DNA from: Nocardia acididurans
GTDB taxonomy: Bacteria; Actinomycetota; Actinomycetes; Mycobacteriales; Mycobacteriaceae
DNA: 64,000 nt
Assembly (NCBI RefSeq): GCF_016741815.1
Contig: NZ_JAERRJ010000007.1
Location: 124,001-188,000 of the forward strand
Direction of reading: 5' to 3'
Under the pieces are notes generated by a model. That model was not told the origin of the DNA and did not search any database. It was given only the letters and a program-made list of their open reading frames with translations. The first letter of the stretch is position 1, and the number at the start of each line of letters is the position of its first letter. Below are positions 41,783-51,419 of this stretch, piece by piece. The translations under genes were made by a program, and so were the position numbers.

Positions 41783-42936
41783 GCGGTTCCGTCCTTGTAC
41801 ACGGTGAGGGGGTTCAAATGGTGGTCGGTGACGAGCACGTCGGCGTGCATGCCGGGGCGCAGCGCGCCGACATGATCGGAGATGCCCAGCAGGCGGGCGG
41901 GTGTCGCACAGGCGGCGGTGACCGCGGCGGTGAGATCGACACCGGCGTCGAAGACGGTGCGTCGCAGCACATCCGAGGCCGAGGCGGTGCCGCCCGCGAT
42001 GGAGCCCTCGCCGTCGGGGTCGTACAGGCGCGAGACGCCGTCCTGCACGACGACGTCCAAACTGCCCAGGTGATAGCGGCCGTCCGCGCATCCGGCGGCG
42101 GCCATGGCATCGGTGATGAGGGCCAGGTTCTCGGCTCCGAGGGTGTCGAACACCATGCGGACGGTGCCGTCGGCCAGGTGCACGCCGTCACCGATCACCT
42201 CGGCCACCACATCGCCGCGCCCGGCCGCGGCCATGGCGGCGGTGAGGAAATTCGCGTCCCGGTGCGCCAGTTCCGGCATGGCGTTGAACAGGTGGGTGAT
42301 GGAGACCCGCCAGCCGCGCCGCATGGCATGCACCGAGCGCCGGTAGTCGGCGACCGTATGGCCCAGCGAGAGCACCACATTCGCGGCGGCCAGCACATCG
42401 GCGAGCTCGTCGAACTTGGCGGTCTCCGGCGCGATGGTCACCGAGACGATGCGCCCGCCCGCGTAGTCGAGCAGCCGATCCAGCATGCCCGGATCGCCGG
42501 GCAGAATGCGCTCGGGATCGTGTGCGCCCCTGCGGTATTCGCTGATGAACGGACCCTCGAGGTGGATTCCGGCGAGCAGCCCGGAGTCGATGGCCGGGGA
42601 CAGCACGTCGATGCGTTCGCGCAGTTCGGCTTCGGTGGCCGAGACCAGCGAGGCCACCAGGGTGGTGGTCCCGCGCCCGCGATGGAAGTTCGCCGCCGCG
42701 GTGACGCCCGCGAGATCGGTTTCCGGGAAACCGAATCCGCCGCCGCCGTGACAGTGCACGTCGATGAGGCCGGGCAGGATCACCACCGGTTCGCGCGGGA
42801 GCGGCGGCAGGTCGCCGTCGAAATCCTTTGCGGGCCCGACATAGTCGAGCCGGGGGCCGTCGAAGGACACGACTCCGTCGGCGAGGTCGCCCGCCGCTGC
42901 GAGGCTGACGACCCTGCCGCGTAGCGTAGTTCTCAA
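41770..42936 (-). CDS. nagA: N-acetylglucosamine-6-phosphate deacetylase
   Basis: A 388-residue amidohydrolase-superfamily deacetylase. The metal motif DVHCHGGGGFGF is near residues 54-65, HLEGPFIS carries the metal Glu, ALITDAMAAAG carries the catalytic Asp, and the sugar-binding SLGHTVADY and THLFNAMPEL are present. It supplies glucosamine-6-phosphate to NagB. The start is a TTG overlapping the ptsI stop (TTGA); no ATG or GTG is available in the right place. Confidence 0.95.
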   Translation of the reverse strand: MRTTLRGRVVSLAAAGDLADGVVSFDGPRLDYVGPAKDFDGDLPPLPREPVVILPGLIDVHCHGGGGFGFPETDLAGVTAAANFHRGRGTTTLVASLVSATEAELRERIDVLSPAIDSGLLAGIHLEGPFISEYRRGAHDPERILPGDPGMLDRLLDYAGGRIVSVTIAPETAKFDELADVLAAANVVLSLGHTVADYRRSVHAMRRGWRVSITHLFNAMPELAHRDANFLTAAMAAAGRGDVVAEVIGDGVHLADGTVRMVFDTLGAENLALITDAMAAAGCADGRYHLGSLDVVVQDGVSRLYDPDGEGSIAGGTASASDVLRRTVFDAGVDLTAAVTAACATPARLLGISDHVGALRPGMHADVLVTDHHLNPLTVYKDGTAWNS

Positions 42937-44588
42937 CCGGCTCGCCCCAGGGCGGCGCGGGCCGCCGCGGCGGCGTCGGCGGCGGTGCGGGCCGACAGCA
43001 CGGCCTGTGCGGCGGCGCGGCACTGGTCGAGGGTGACCCCGGCCAGCGCGGCCCGCACTCCGGCGAGCGAGCGCGGCGCCATGGACAGCGTCTCGACACC
43101 GAGACCGACCAGCACACAGGCGAATTCGGGATGCGACGCCGATTCGCCACAGACACCGACCTTCACGCCGTTGGCGGTCGCGCCCTCGACGACCATGGCG
43201 ATGGTCGCTGCCAGGGCGGGCTGCCACGGATCGTGCAGCGCCGCCACCGCCGAGGACATGCGGTCCGCGCCGAACAGGTACTGCGACAGGTCGTTGGTGC
43301 CGATGGAGAAGAAGTCCACCTCCGCGCCGAGATGCGCGGAACGGATTGCCGCGGCGGGAATCTCGATCATGACGCCGCGCGTCTCGAGCCCGGCCTCGCG
43401 GGCGCGCCCGGCGAAGTAGTGCGCCTCGTCGACCGTCGCGACCATCGGAGCCATGACCTTGACGCTCGCCCCGGACTCCTGCGCGGCGGCCTCGATGGCG
43501 GCCAGCTGGTCGAGCAGCGTCCCCTCATTGACGTTGCTCAACCGCAGTCCGCGCACACCGAGCGCCGGATTCTCCTCCTCGGGGAGGTTCAGGAACGGCA
43601 GCGGCTTGTCCGAACCCGCGTCCAGGGTCCGCACCGTGATCGGCCGATCGCCCAGGGCGGCGAAGATCTCCGCGTACTGCCGCGTCTGCTCCTCGACGGT
43701 GGGAGCCGAATTGCGGCCCAGGAAAAGGAATTCCGTGCGGAACAGCCCGACGCCCTCCGCGCCGAGTTCCACCGCGAGCCGCGCGTCCGCCACACTGCCC
43801 ACATTGGCCAGCAGCGGGACGGCGTGTCCGTCGGCGGTCCGCCCCGGCCCGGTCGGCGCGTCTGCCTGCCGGGTACGTTCGGCACGCACTTCCTCGCGAC
43901 GCCGCTCGTCCGGATCGATCTCGACGCTGCCGGTGCCGCCGTCGAGTACGACCACCGTCCCCTCGGCGATATCCACCGCACCCGGGGCGGCGACCACAGC
44001 CGGAATCCCCAGGGCCTTGGCCAGAATCGCGGTGTGCGAGGTGGGTCCGCCCGCCACGGTGAGCAGGCCGACCACCTGCGCCGGATCCAGGGTCACGGTG
44101 TCGGCCGGTGCGAGATCCTGCGCGGCGAGCACGAAAGGCTCTGCGCTGTCCGGAATTCCGGGCGGATCGACGCCCAGCAGTTCCGCCACCACGCGCTGCC
44201 CGACATCGCGCAGATCCGAGGCGCGTTCGGCCATCATGCCGCCCAGCGCCTTCAACTGCTCCGCGAAATGTTCGACGGCCTCGGTCACCGAATGGGCGGT
44301 GGGCCCGCCGATGGTGATGCCGACGCGCACCTGGTCCAGCAGCGACGGATCCTCGGCCAGCGCAGAGGTCATGAAGAGAATGTCGGCGGCCGGTCCCGTC
44401 GCCGCGCTCGCCTGGGCGGCGTAGCGCGCGGCGACGGTCTTGAAAGCGGCTTCCGCACGGGCGATTTCGGCTTCGGGGTCACTGCCGGGAGCGTCGTTCG
44501 GGCTGGTGGCCGGCGCGGACGCCAGCCACTTCACCGGTCCGAGCGCCACTCCGGGAGCGGCGGCGACCCCGCGCACCTCACGCGTCAA
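42933..44588 (-). CDS. ptsI: PTS enzyme I
   Basis: A 551-residue phosphoenolpyruvate-protein phosphotransferase. The phosphorylated His is residue 185 in GGPTSHTAIL. The PEP-binding barrel shows LFRTEFLFLGR and FSIGTNDLSQYLFGADR, and the C-terminal Cys region is KVGVCGESASHPEFACVL. It phosphorylates HPr, encoded just upstream with an 11-bp overlap. Length is slightly short of the 570-575 usual but complete. Confidence 0.97.
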   Translation of the reverse strand: MTREVRGVAAAPGVALGPVKWLASAPATSPNDAPGSDPEAEIARAEAAFKTVAARYAAQASAATGPAADILFMTSALAEDPSLLDQVRVGITIGGPTAHSVTEAVEHFAEQLKALGGMMAERASDLRDVGQRVVAELLGVDPPGIPDSAEPFVLAAQDLAPADTVTLDPAQVVGLLTVAGGPTSHTAILAKALGIPAVVAAPGAVDIAEGTVVVLDGGTGSVEIDPDERRREEVRAERTRQADAPTGPGRTADGHAVPLLANVGSVADARLAVELGAEGVGLFRTEFLFLGRNSAPTVEEQTRQYAEIFAALGDRPITVRTLDAGSDKPLPFLNLPEEENPALGVRGLRLSNVNEGTLLDQLAAIEAAAQESGASVKVMAPMVATVDEAHYFAGRAREAGLETRGVMIEIPAAAIRSAHLGAEVDFFSIGTNDLSQYLFGADRMSSAVAALHDPWQPALAATIAMVVEGATANGVKVGVCGESASHPEFACVLVGLGVETLSMAPRSLAGVRAALAGVTLDQCRAAAQAVLSARTAADAAAAARAALGRAG

Positions 44589-44837
44589 GATCGGTCTCCA
44601 GCAGCTCGACCAGCTTGTCGAGTGCGGCGTCGGCCCCGTCCTCGGCGGACAGGGTCACCTTGTCGCCCTGCTTCACGCCCAGGGTCATCACCTGCAACAG
44701 GCTACCGGCCGCCACGCCCGGCTTGCCGTCGACCGAAATGGTCACGGGCACGGGCGATTCGGCGGCAGCCTTGGCGAACAGGGCTGCGGGGCGGGCATGG
44801 AGTCCGGTCTTGGACGCAACGACAGCGGTGCGAGTGA

Positions 44838-44841
<4 letters not shown>
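44578..44841 (-). CDS. ptsH: PTS phosphocarrier HPr
   Basis: An 87-residue HPr with the active His15 in KTGLHARPAAL. The Ser46 region appears as AGSLLQVMTLG. HPr kinase is not usual in actinobacteria, so regulatory phosphorylation is unlikely. It overlaps both neighbours (nagE by 4 bp, ptsI by 11 bp). Confidence 0.97.
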
Positions 44842-46061
<1,220 letters not shown>

Positions 46062-46108
46062 AGCGATGGTCCTCAGTCTGTGAATAGTGTCACCGGCAGG
46101 TAAGGTGA

Positions 46109-46122
46109 CTGGTTATAACCAG
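46109..46122. promoter_or_regulatory. GntR/DasR-type operator, copy 1
   Basis: CTGGTTATAACCAG is a perfect 14-bp palindrome, 48 bp from the nagE start and 52 bp from the EIIB start. It resembles HutC/DasR sites (TGGTCTAGACCA) in its outer bases. Confidence 0.85.
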
Positions 46123-46129
46123 AGATATA

Positions 46130-46143
46130 CTGGTTATAACCAG
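46130..46143. promoter_or_regulatory. GntR/DasR-type operator, copy 2
   Basis: An identical CTGGTTATAACCAG 21 bp (two helical turns) from copy 1, centre to centre. The same-face spacing suggests two cooperating dimers controlling both divergent promoters. Confidence 0.85.
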
Positions 46144-46173
46144 TTTTGTCCACTCGGAGCCTACGGAGGAATC

Positions 46174-46404
46174 ATGTCAAAGGTAGATCAAATCGTCGCC
46201 GGTCTGGGTGGCGTGGACAACATCATCGAGGTCGAGGGCTGTATAACGCGCCTGCGTGTCGAGGTGAAGGACGCCGGACCGGTGGATGAGAAGGCCCTCA
46301 AGGCGGCCGGCGCGCACGGAGTTGTCAAGGCGGGTAACGCCGTTCAGGTCGTGGTCGGGCCGACCGCCGACGCCCTGGCCGAAGACATCAACGATCTGCT
46401 CTGA
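46174..46404 (+). CDS. PTS EIIB, GlcNAc/glucose family
   Basis: A 76-residue stand-alone EIIB domain. The phosphorylated Cys23 is in IIEVEGCITRLRVEV, the normal EIIB-Glc motif. It takes phosphate from EIIA and gives it to the sugar bound by NagE. A GGAGGA ribosome-binding site lies 4 bp before its ATG. It is the first gene of the short plus-strand operon, followed by EIIA after 8 bp. Confidence 0.95.
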   Translation: MSKVDQIVAGLGGVDNIIEVEGCITRLRVEVKDAGPVDEKALKAAGAHGVVKAGNAVQVVVGPTADALAEDINDLL

Positions 46405-46412
46405 GCCCCGGC

Positions 46413-46862
46413 GTGAGCACCCAGATCCTGGCGCCGCTGCCCGGCCGCGCCATGCCGCTGTCCGAGGTTCCCGATCCGGTCTTCTCCGCCGAAATGGTGG
46501 GGTCCGGCGTCGCGATCGAGCCACTGGACACCGATGAGCAAACAACAGTCATCGCGCCCGTTTCGGGCACCATCGTGAAGTTGCACCCGCATGCCGCCGT
46601 CATCGTCTCCGAGGCGGGCGTGGGCGTGCTGCTGCATCTGGGCATCGACACCGTCGGCAAGCCGGACCTGTTCGAGGTCAAGGCCGCCGAGGGCGATCAG
46701 GTGGCCGCCGGTGACCCGCTGATCGTCTTCTCCCCCAATGCCGTTCGCCGCCTGGGCCTGTCGGCCGCGGTGCCGGTGGTGGTGATGGACACCGCCCCCG
46801 GGTCGGCACAGCAGCCGGCCACCGGGGCGGTCGAGGCGGGAGCGCCGCTCTTCTCGATCTAG
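46413..46862 (+). CDS. PTS EIIA, glucose/GlcNAc (Crr) family
   Basis: A 149-residue EIIA. The active His75 is in GVGVLLHLGIDTV and the second conserved His60 is 15 residues before it (HPHAAV), as in EIIA-Glc. It starts at GTG. In this window the PTS is complete (EI, HPr, EIIA, EIIB, EIIC). Its stop overlaps the convergent gntR stop by 4 bp. Confidence 0.95.
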   Translation: MSTQILAPLPGRAMPLSEVPDPVFSAEMVGSGVAIEPLDTDEQTTVIAPVSGTIVKLHPHAAVIVSEAGVGVLLHLGIDTVGKPDLFEVKAAEGDQVAAGDPLIVFSPNAVRRLGLSAAVPVVVMDTAPGSAQQPATGAVEAGAPLFSI

Positions 46863-47578
46863 TCGTTCTGGCTGTCGCCGGCCGATACCGTCATATAGAC
46901 CTGGTATCGGTCGGCGCGGTACCAGGACTGGCAGTGCTCGACGCACTTGTCCTTCGAATAGGACATGCGGTCGAAAGCCAGTAGCGGAGAACCGGAATCG
47001 GTGCCGAGCCAGCCCGCGTGCCGCTCATCGGCGGCCACCGCGCGCACCGTCTGGTCCGCCCGGTCGATATGACAGTCGAACTTCGCGGCCATCAGCGAGT
47101 ACAGCGATTTCGTCAGATCCTCGTCGAGCAGGCCGGGCAGCAGATCCTCCCGATACCAGCCGTCGTCGATGGAGATCGGCAGACCGTCGGCCAGGCGCAG
47201 CCGAACCAGGTGATACGCCTTCTGATTGGCGTGCAGGCCCAGCGCCGCACTCGACGCGGGCGGCGGCACCGCGTGATCGGTGTGCAGCACCACGGTGGAG
47301 GGGGTACGGCCGAGGCGGCGCATATCCTCGCTGAACGAGGCCATGTGCAGCCGGGAGCGCGCCACGCGCTCGGCGACGAAGGTGCCCTTGCCCGGAATGC
47401 GGGTGATGACGCCCTCGGATTCCAACTGCCCCAGCACTTCTCGCACCGTCATGCGGCTGACGCGGTAGTCGTCGCACAGCTGGCGTTCACTGGGCAGCAT
47501 CTCCCCCGGGCGCAACTGCGCACACAGGGTGGTCAGCGCGGAACGCAGCTGCGCCTGCTTGGTCACTCGCCCCTGCAC
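46859..47578 (-). CDS. GntR/HutC-family regulator, DasR-like
   Basis: About 239 residues: an N-terminal winged HTH (LPSERQLCDDYRVSRMTVREVLGQLESEGVITRIPGKGTFV) and a C-terminal UTRA ligand domain (HLVRLRLADGLPISIDDGWY). DasR-type regulators sense glucosamine-6-phosphate, the product made by nagA in this cluster, and bind palindromes like the two at 46109-46143. The start is uncertain: GTG at 47578 (GAGGG upstream) or GTG at 47566. Confidence 0.9.
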   Translation of the reverse strand: MQGRVTKQAQLRSALTTLCAQLRPGEMLPSERQLCDDYRVSRMTVREVLGQLESEGVITRIPGKGTFVAERVARSRLHMASFSEDMRRLGRTPSTVVLHTDHAVPPPASSAALGLHANQKAYHLVRLRLADGLPISIDDGWYREDLLPGLLDEDLTKSLYSLMAAKFDCHIDRADQTVRAVAADERHAGWLGTDSGSPLLAFDRMSYSKDKCVEHCQSWYRADRYQVYMTVSAGDSQND

Positions 47579-47657
47579 GGCGCCCTCTGGATGTCGTTCA
47601 CGCTGTCCAGTATTGCCAAAGCGCCGGGGCACACGGCCTCGGGGGACCGTGTCGCGA

Positions 47658-48008
47658 CTACTTCTCGTTGCGCGCCTTGGGGAATCGCTTCTGCTTGGCG
47701 ACCCAGCCGGCCATCTTCGCCCAGTGGCCCTTGGCCGGGGTGACCTTGGAGATCAGCTCGCGATCCCACTCGTCGGCCTCGGTCAGGCCGTCGACGGTCT
47801 CCACGAGCGCCTTGGCGGCCTCCAGGCTGTCGACCACGCGATCGCCGAGCACGCCGTCCTCGCCGACCAGGGTGACGCGGACGCCGACACGGCCGATGGG
47901 CTGCAGCACCGCGGTGGCCGAGCCACCGTGCTCGGCGACGAATCCCTTCACGGAATCGACGACGGACGGCGACAGCTGCACGGGTGCCGGGGCGGTGGTA
48001 GCGCTCAT
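47658..48008 (-). CDS. Small conserved hypothetical protein
   Basis: A 116-residue soluble protein from MSATTAPAPVQLS. It has an alpha/beta-looking domain (VVDSVKGFVAEHGGSATAVLQPIG, GVRVTLVGEDGVLGDRVVDSLEAAKALVE) and a basic C-terminus (GHWAKMAGWVAKQKRFPKARNEK). Such proteins are conserved in Nocardiaceae without known function, to my knowledge. It is divergent from the quinone oxidoreductase gene across 81 bp. Confidence 0.75.
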   Translation of the reverse strand: MSATTAPAPVQLSPSVVDSVKGFVAEHGGSATAVLQPIGRVGVRVTLVGEDGVLGDRVVDSLEAAKALVETVDGLTEADEWDRELISKVTPAKGHWAKMAGWVAKQKRFPKARNEK

Positions 48009-48089
48009 GCCCTGGAGTTTACCCACGGGTAAGTCAGAGTCCATGATCCGCCGCACACCTCACACCGGGACAGGTGTACAAAAGTCTTC

Positions 48090-49055
48090 ATGCGCGCCAT
48101 CCAGGTTTCCGAACACGGCGGTCCCGAAGTCCTCACCTACACCGAGGTCCCCGACCCGCAGATCGGCCCCGGGCAGCTCCTCGTCGAAACCGAGGCCATC
48201 GGCGTCAACTTCATCGACACCTACATCCGCACCGGACGCTACCCGCAGTCGGTGCCCTACATCCCCGGGTCCGAGGGCACCGGCGTCATCACCGAAATCG
48301 GTTCCGGCGTGAGCGATTTCGCCGTCGGTGACCGCGTGGCCTGGGCCGCTGCGCCCGGCAGCTACGCCGAGAAGGTTGTGGTCCCGGCCGCGGTCGCGAT
48401 CCCGGTGCCCGCGGGCGTCGATGCCCCGGTCGCGGCGTCGATTCTGTTGCAGGGCATGACAGCCCACTATCTGATCAACTCCATCTACCAGCCCGAGCCC
48501 GGTGAGACGGTGCTCGTCCACGCGGGCGCGGGCGGTGTGGGCCTGATCCTCACCCAGCTCCTCGCGGCGCGGGATGTCCGGGTCGTCACCACGGTCTCCA
48601 CCGACGACAAGGAGAAGCTCTCGCGCGAAGCGGGTGCGTCCGAGGTACTGCGTTACGACGACGAAATCCCCGCCCGCGTCAAGGAACTCACCAACGGCGA
48701 AGGTGCGGCCGCGGTCTACGACGGCGTCGGAGCGTCCACCTTCGAAGCCAGCCTCGCCTCCCTGCGCGTGCGCGGCATGCTCGCGCTCTTCGGTGGCGCG
48801 AGCGGCCCCGTTCCGCCCTTCGATCTGCAGCGGCTGAGCACCTCGGGCTCCCTGTTCGTCACCCGGCCCACCCTGGTCCACTACACCCGGGACCGCGCCG
48901 AACTCCTGTGGCGCGCAACCGATATCCTCACCGCCATTGCCGAAGGCACCCTCACCATCCGCGTCGGCGCGGCCTATCCCCTGTCCGAGGCAACCCAGGC
49001 GCACACGGATCTCGAATCCCGCCGGACCACCGGTTCCATCGTCTTGCTGCCCTGA
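48090..49055 (+). CDS. qor: NADPH:quinone oxidoreductase, MDR family
   Basis: A 321-residue zeta-crystallin-like quinone reductase. EAIGVNFIDTYIRTGRYP and PGSEGTGVITEIG are family signatures, and the NADPH fold is HAGAGGVGLILTQLL. It lacks the zinc-binding Cys and His of alcohol dehydrogenases. It reduces quinones by one electron or acts on related enones. It is convergent with the following tetR gene (10-bp gap). Confidence 0.93.
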   Translation: MRAIQVSEHGGPEVLTYTEVPDPQIGPGQLLVETEAIGVNFIDTYIRTGRYPQSVPYIPGSEGTGVITEIGSGVSDFAVGDRVAWAAAPGSYAEKVVVPAAVAIPVPAGVDAPVAASILLQGMTAHYLINSIYQPEPGETVLVHAGAGGVGLILTQLLAARDVRVVTTVSTDDKEKLSREAGASEVLRYDDEIPARVKELTNGEGAAAVYDGVGASTFEASLASLRVRGMLALFGGASGPVPPFDLQRLSTSGSLFVTRPTLVHYTRDRAELLWRATDILTAIAEGTLTIRVGAAYPLSEATQAHTDLESRRTTGSIVLLP

Positions 49056-49065
49056 CTGATGCGGT

Positions 49066-49671
49066 TCAGTCGATGTCGCGGGCAGTGAGGCCGCGGTAGA
49101 CGAAGCGGGTGAGCGCGTCCACCGCCTCGGCGTCGGTGAGGTCGACGCTGCCTTCGTCCACGGCCTGGAGCAGGGCGGTGGTCACCAGGAACATGAGGGC
49201 GAGGCTGGCGTCGGGGGTGGTGGGCAGCGTCAGGCCCGCGGCGGCGAAGTTGTCGAGGTGGTCGGCCACATCGGCGCGCTGTTCGGTGGCGAAGCGCGTC
49301 ATCAGGGCGGCGAAGTCGGGGTTCACCAGGGCCGCCTGGGACATGGCGCGGAAGACGGGCCAGTTCTCGCGGGCGGCGGTCCAGTAGCCGTTGATGTGGT
49401 GGCGGACGGCGTCGGGGTCGGTGAAATCCGGGTTGTGGTCCTCGGATTCGGCGCGTGTGTCGCCTTCGTCGGCCAGGTCCTTCAGGAGGGATTGGAGCAG
49501 TTCCTCTTTGCTCGCGAAGTGGTTGTAGAAGGAGCCCGCGGCGCGGCCGGCCTCGGCGGTGATGTCGGTGATCTTGGTGTTCAGGTAGCCGCGCTCGGCG
49601 AAGAGCCGTCGCGCGGCGGCCTTGAGGGCCTGCTCGGTTTCGGCTGACTTCTCGCTGCGGCGTCCGGCCAC
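49066..49671 (-). CDS. TetR-family regulator of the flavin monooxygenase
   Basis: A 201-residue TetR repressor. The HTH is in AARRLFAERGYLNTKITDITAEAGRAAGSFYNHFASKEELL. The remaining domain is helical and variable. It faces the monooxygenase gene across an 87-bp region with two overlapping palindromes, an arrangement typical of substrate-inducible oxygenases. Confidence 0.9.
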   Translation of the reverse strand: MAGRRSEKSAETEQALKAAARRLFAERGYLNTKITDITAEAGRAAGSFYNHFASKEELLQSLLKDLADEGDTRAESEDHNPDFTDPDAVRHHINGYWTAARENWPVFRAMSQAALVNPDFAALMTRFATEQRADVADHLDNFAAAGLTLPTTPDASLALMFLVTTALLQAVDEGSVDLTDAEAVDALTRFVYRGLTARDID

Positions 49672-49712
49672 CTCGTACCACCTCCTTGACAGCGGAAACT
49701 ACCATCCAGAAT

Positions 49713-49745
49713 ACTGAATCCGTATTCAGTGAATTCATATTCAGT
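49713..49745. promoter_or_regulatory. Tandem TetR operator
   Basis: ACTGAAT-ccgt-ATTCAGT (49713-49730) is a perfect 7+7 palindrome. A second one, TGAAT-tcat-ATTCA (49730-49743), overlaps its edge. The two share the same half-site and arm spacing. They end 14 bp before the monooxygenase start codon. Confidence 0.8.
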
Positions 49746-49758
49746 TACAGGAGTTGGC

Positions 49759-51252
49759 ATGTCTGCACAGGTACTCATTGCCGGGGCCGGGCCCACAGGG
49801 CTCACGCTGGGCATCGACCTGGCGCGCCGCGGCATCGCGGTGCGGGTGGTCGATCGGGCGGAGACGTTCTTCGAAGGATCCCGGGGTGACGGCTTGCAGC
49901 CGCGCACGCTGGAGGTGTTCGAGGACCTGGGAGTGCTCGACGCGGTCTTCGCCCAGGGGTGCGGGCAAGCGACCCTGCGGGTGCACCTGGGCGGCGAGTT
50001 CCTGATGGAGCGGCGGATGACCGAGACCCGCGCGGCCACCCCGGAGGTGCCGTATCCGAATCCGTGGGTGCTCGGCCAGTCCGATACCGAACGGGTACTG
50101 CGGAATCGGCTCGCCGAATTCGGGGTGAAGGTCGAATCCGGCACGGCGGTCACCGATTTCAGCGCGGACGAACACGGGGTCACCGTGTCGCTCGAGCACG
50201 GCGGGGCCGCCGAAACCGTGCGGGTGGCATACCTGGTCGGCGCGGATGGCGGGCGCAGCACGGTGCGCAGGAAGCTCGGCATCGCCTTCGCCGGCACCAC
50301 CGACGAGTCGATTCGGATGCTCCTCGGGGATGTGCGGGCGGACGCGCTCGATCACGACTACGGGTACTGGTTCGCCGAACCCGATTCGCCCATGGACGGT
50401 TTCGCCATGTCCCCGCTGCCGGGTGGCCGGAAGTTCCAGTTCGCCGCACCGCTGGCCGGGGATTCCGACGCGAGCCTCGAGGTATTGCAGCAGCATGTGA
50501 ACCGGCTGTCGCGGCGCACCGACATCGTCTTGAGCGAGCTGTCGTGGGCGACGGTGTGGCGGCCGAATATCCGTCTGGCGGAACGGTTTCGGGACGGTCG
50601 GGTGTTCCTCGCCGGAGACGCCGCGCACGCGCATCCGCCGACCGGCGGACAGGGGCTCAACACCGGGGTGCAGGACGCGTACAACCTGGGCTGGAAACTC
50701 GAAGCCGCGCTGCGAAATCCGGGCGCGGAAGCGCAGGGGCTGCTGGATACCTACGAGAGCGAGCGGCGCGCGGTGGCGGCGAAGGTGCTCGGATTGAGCA
50801 GTGCACTGCTGGATCGCACCGTCGACGGCGACCCGGAGGCGATGGATCGGGAGGGGACCCATCAGCTGGATATCAGCTATCGGAATCTGCTGCCGCAGGA
50901 TCCGGACGACGCGGGCGAGGGAGTGCGAGCCGGGGATCGCGCACCCGATGCTCCGCTGACCGATGCCGGTGGCACCCCGGTGCGACTGTTCGAGCTGATG
51001 CGCGGACCGCAGGCGACGCTGCTCGTCTTCGGCTCGGAGGACGGAACCGGTACCGGCGGTGCGGAACTGGCCGAGACAGCGGTACCCGGCGAACGCCCTG
51101 CCCGAATCGTCTCCATCGTCCGCCCGGAAAAGGCCGCCGCCCCGGGTGAATTCATCGACGCCGACGGCCACGCGCGTCGCGCCTACGGAGCGGCCGACGG
51201 CACCCGCATCCTCATCCGTCCTGACGGGTATGTCGGATTTCTGCGCCGGTAA
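49759..51252 (+). CDS. FAD-dependent aromatic monooxygenase (PheA/TfdB type)
   Basis: A 497-residue class A flavoprotein hydroxylase. The FAD GxGxxG is VLIAGAGPTGLTLGIDLARRG, the DG motif is YLVGADGGRSTVRR, and the GD motif is FLAGDAAHAHPPTGGQGLNTGVQDAYNL. A thioredoxin-like C-terminal domain begins near residue 400 (APDAPLTDAGGTPVRLFEL). Rifampicin monooxygenases belong to the same family, so that substrate is one possibility; phenols or polyketides are others. The start has AGGAG five bases upstream. It is controlled by the adjacent TetR. Confidence 0.93.
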   Translation: MSAQVLIAGAGPTGLTLGIDLARRGIAVRVVDRAETFFEGSRGDGLQPRTLEVFEDLGVLDAVFAQGCGQATLRVHLGGEFLMERRMTETRAATPEVPYPNPWVLGQSDTERVLRNRLAEFGVKVESGTAVTDFSADEHGVTVSLEHGGAAETVRVAYLVGADGGRSTVRRKLGIAFAGTTDESIRMLLGDVRADALDHDYGYWFAEPDSPMDGFAMSPLPGGRKFQFAAPLAGDSDASLEVLQQHVNRLSRRTDIVLSELSWATVWRPNIRLAERFRDGRVFLAGDAAHAHPPTGGQGLNTGVQDAYNLGWKLEAALRNPGAEAQGLLDTYESERRAVAAKVLGLSSALLDRTVDGDPEAMDREGTHQLDISYRNLLPQDPDDAGEGVRAGDRAPDAPLTDAGGTPVRLFELMRGPQATLLVFGSEDGTGTGGAELAETAVPGERPARIVSIVRPEKAAAPGEFIDADGHARRAYGAADGTRILIRPDGYVGFLRR

Positions 51253-51327
51253 CCGGCGAGTAATCCCGCCCCGGATGCGACAACCCGCAGACCATGGACA
51301 ATGATCTTGCTGCCGCGCAAGACGATT

Positions 51328-51369
51328 CGCCGCGACCGTTCACGACAACGCCGTAAGGTGGTCGCGGCG
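51328..51369. terminator. Inverted repeat downstream of the monooxygenase
   Basis: CGCCGCGACC and GGTCGCGGCG are exact inverted copies with a 22-base loop, 75 bp after the monooxygenase stop and 50 bp before the next start. Either a terminator or a leader structure of the next gene is possible. A direct repeat, GCGACCGTTCA, also occurs here. Confidence 0.4.
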
Positions 51370-51419
51370 ACCGTTCAGGCGGCCGGAGGGTAGAGGCATC
51401 GGTCAGAGGGTGGTTCGGG

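Noticed and set aside
46081..46173. CRISPR-like repeat suspicion for the twin palindromes
   Set aside because: Only two copies with a 7-bp gap, in a divergent promoter beside a GntR gene. They are operators, not a CRISPR array.
49053..49071. GACTGA/TCAGTC inverted repeat between qor and tetR
   Set aside because: A 6-bp stem overlapping both gene ends is too weak to call a terminator.
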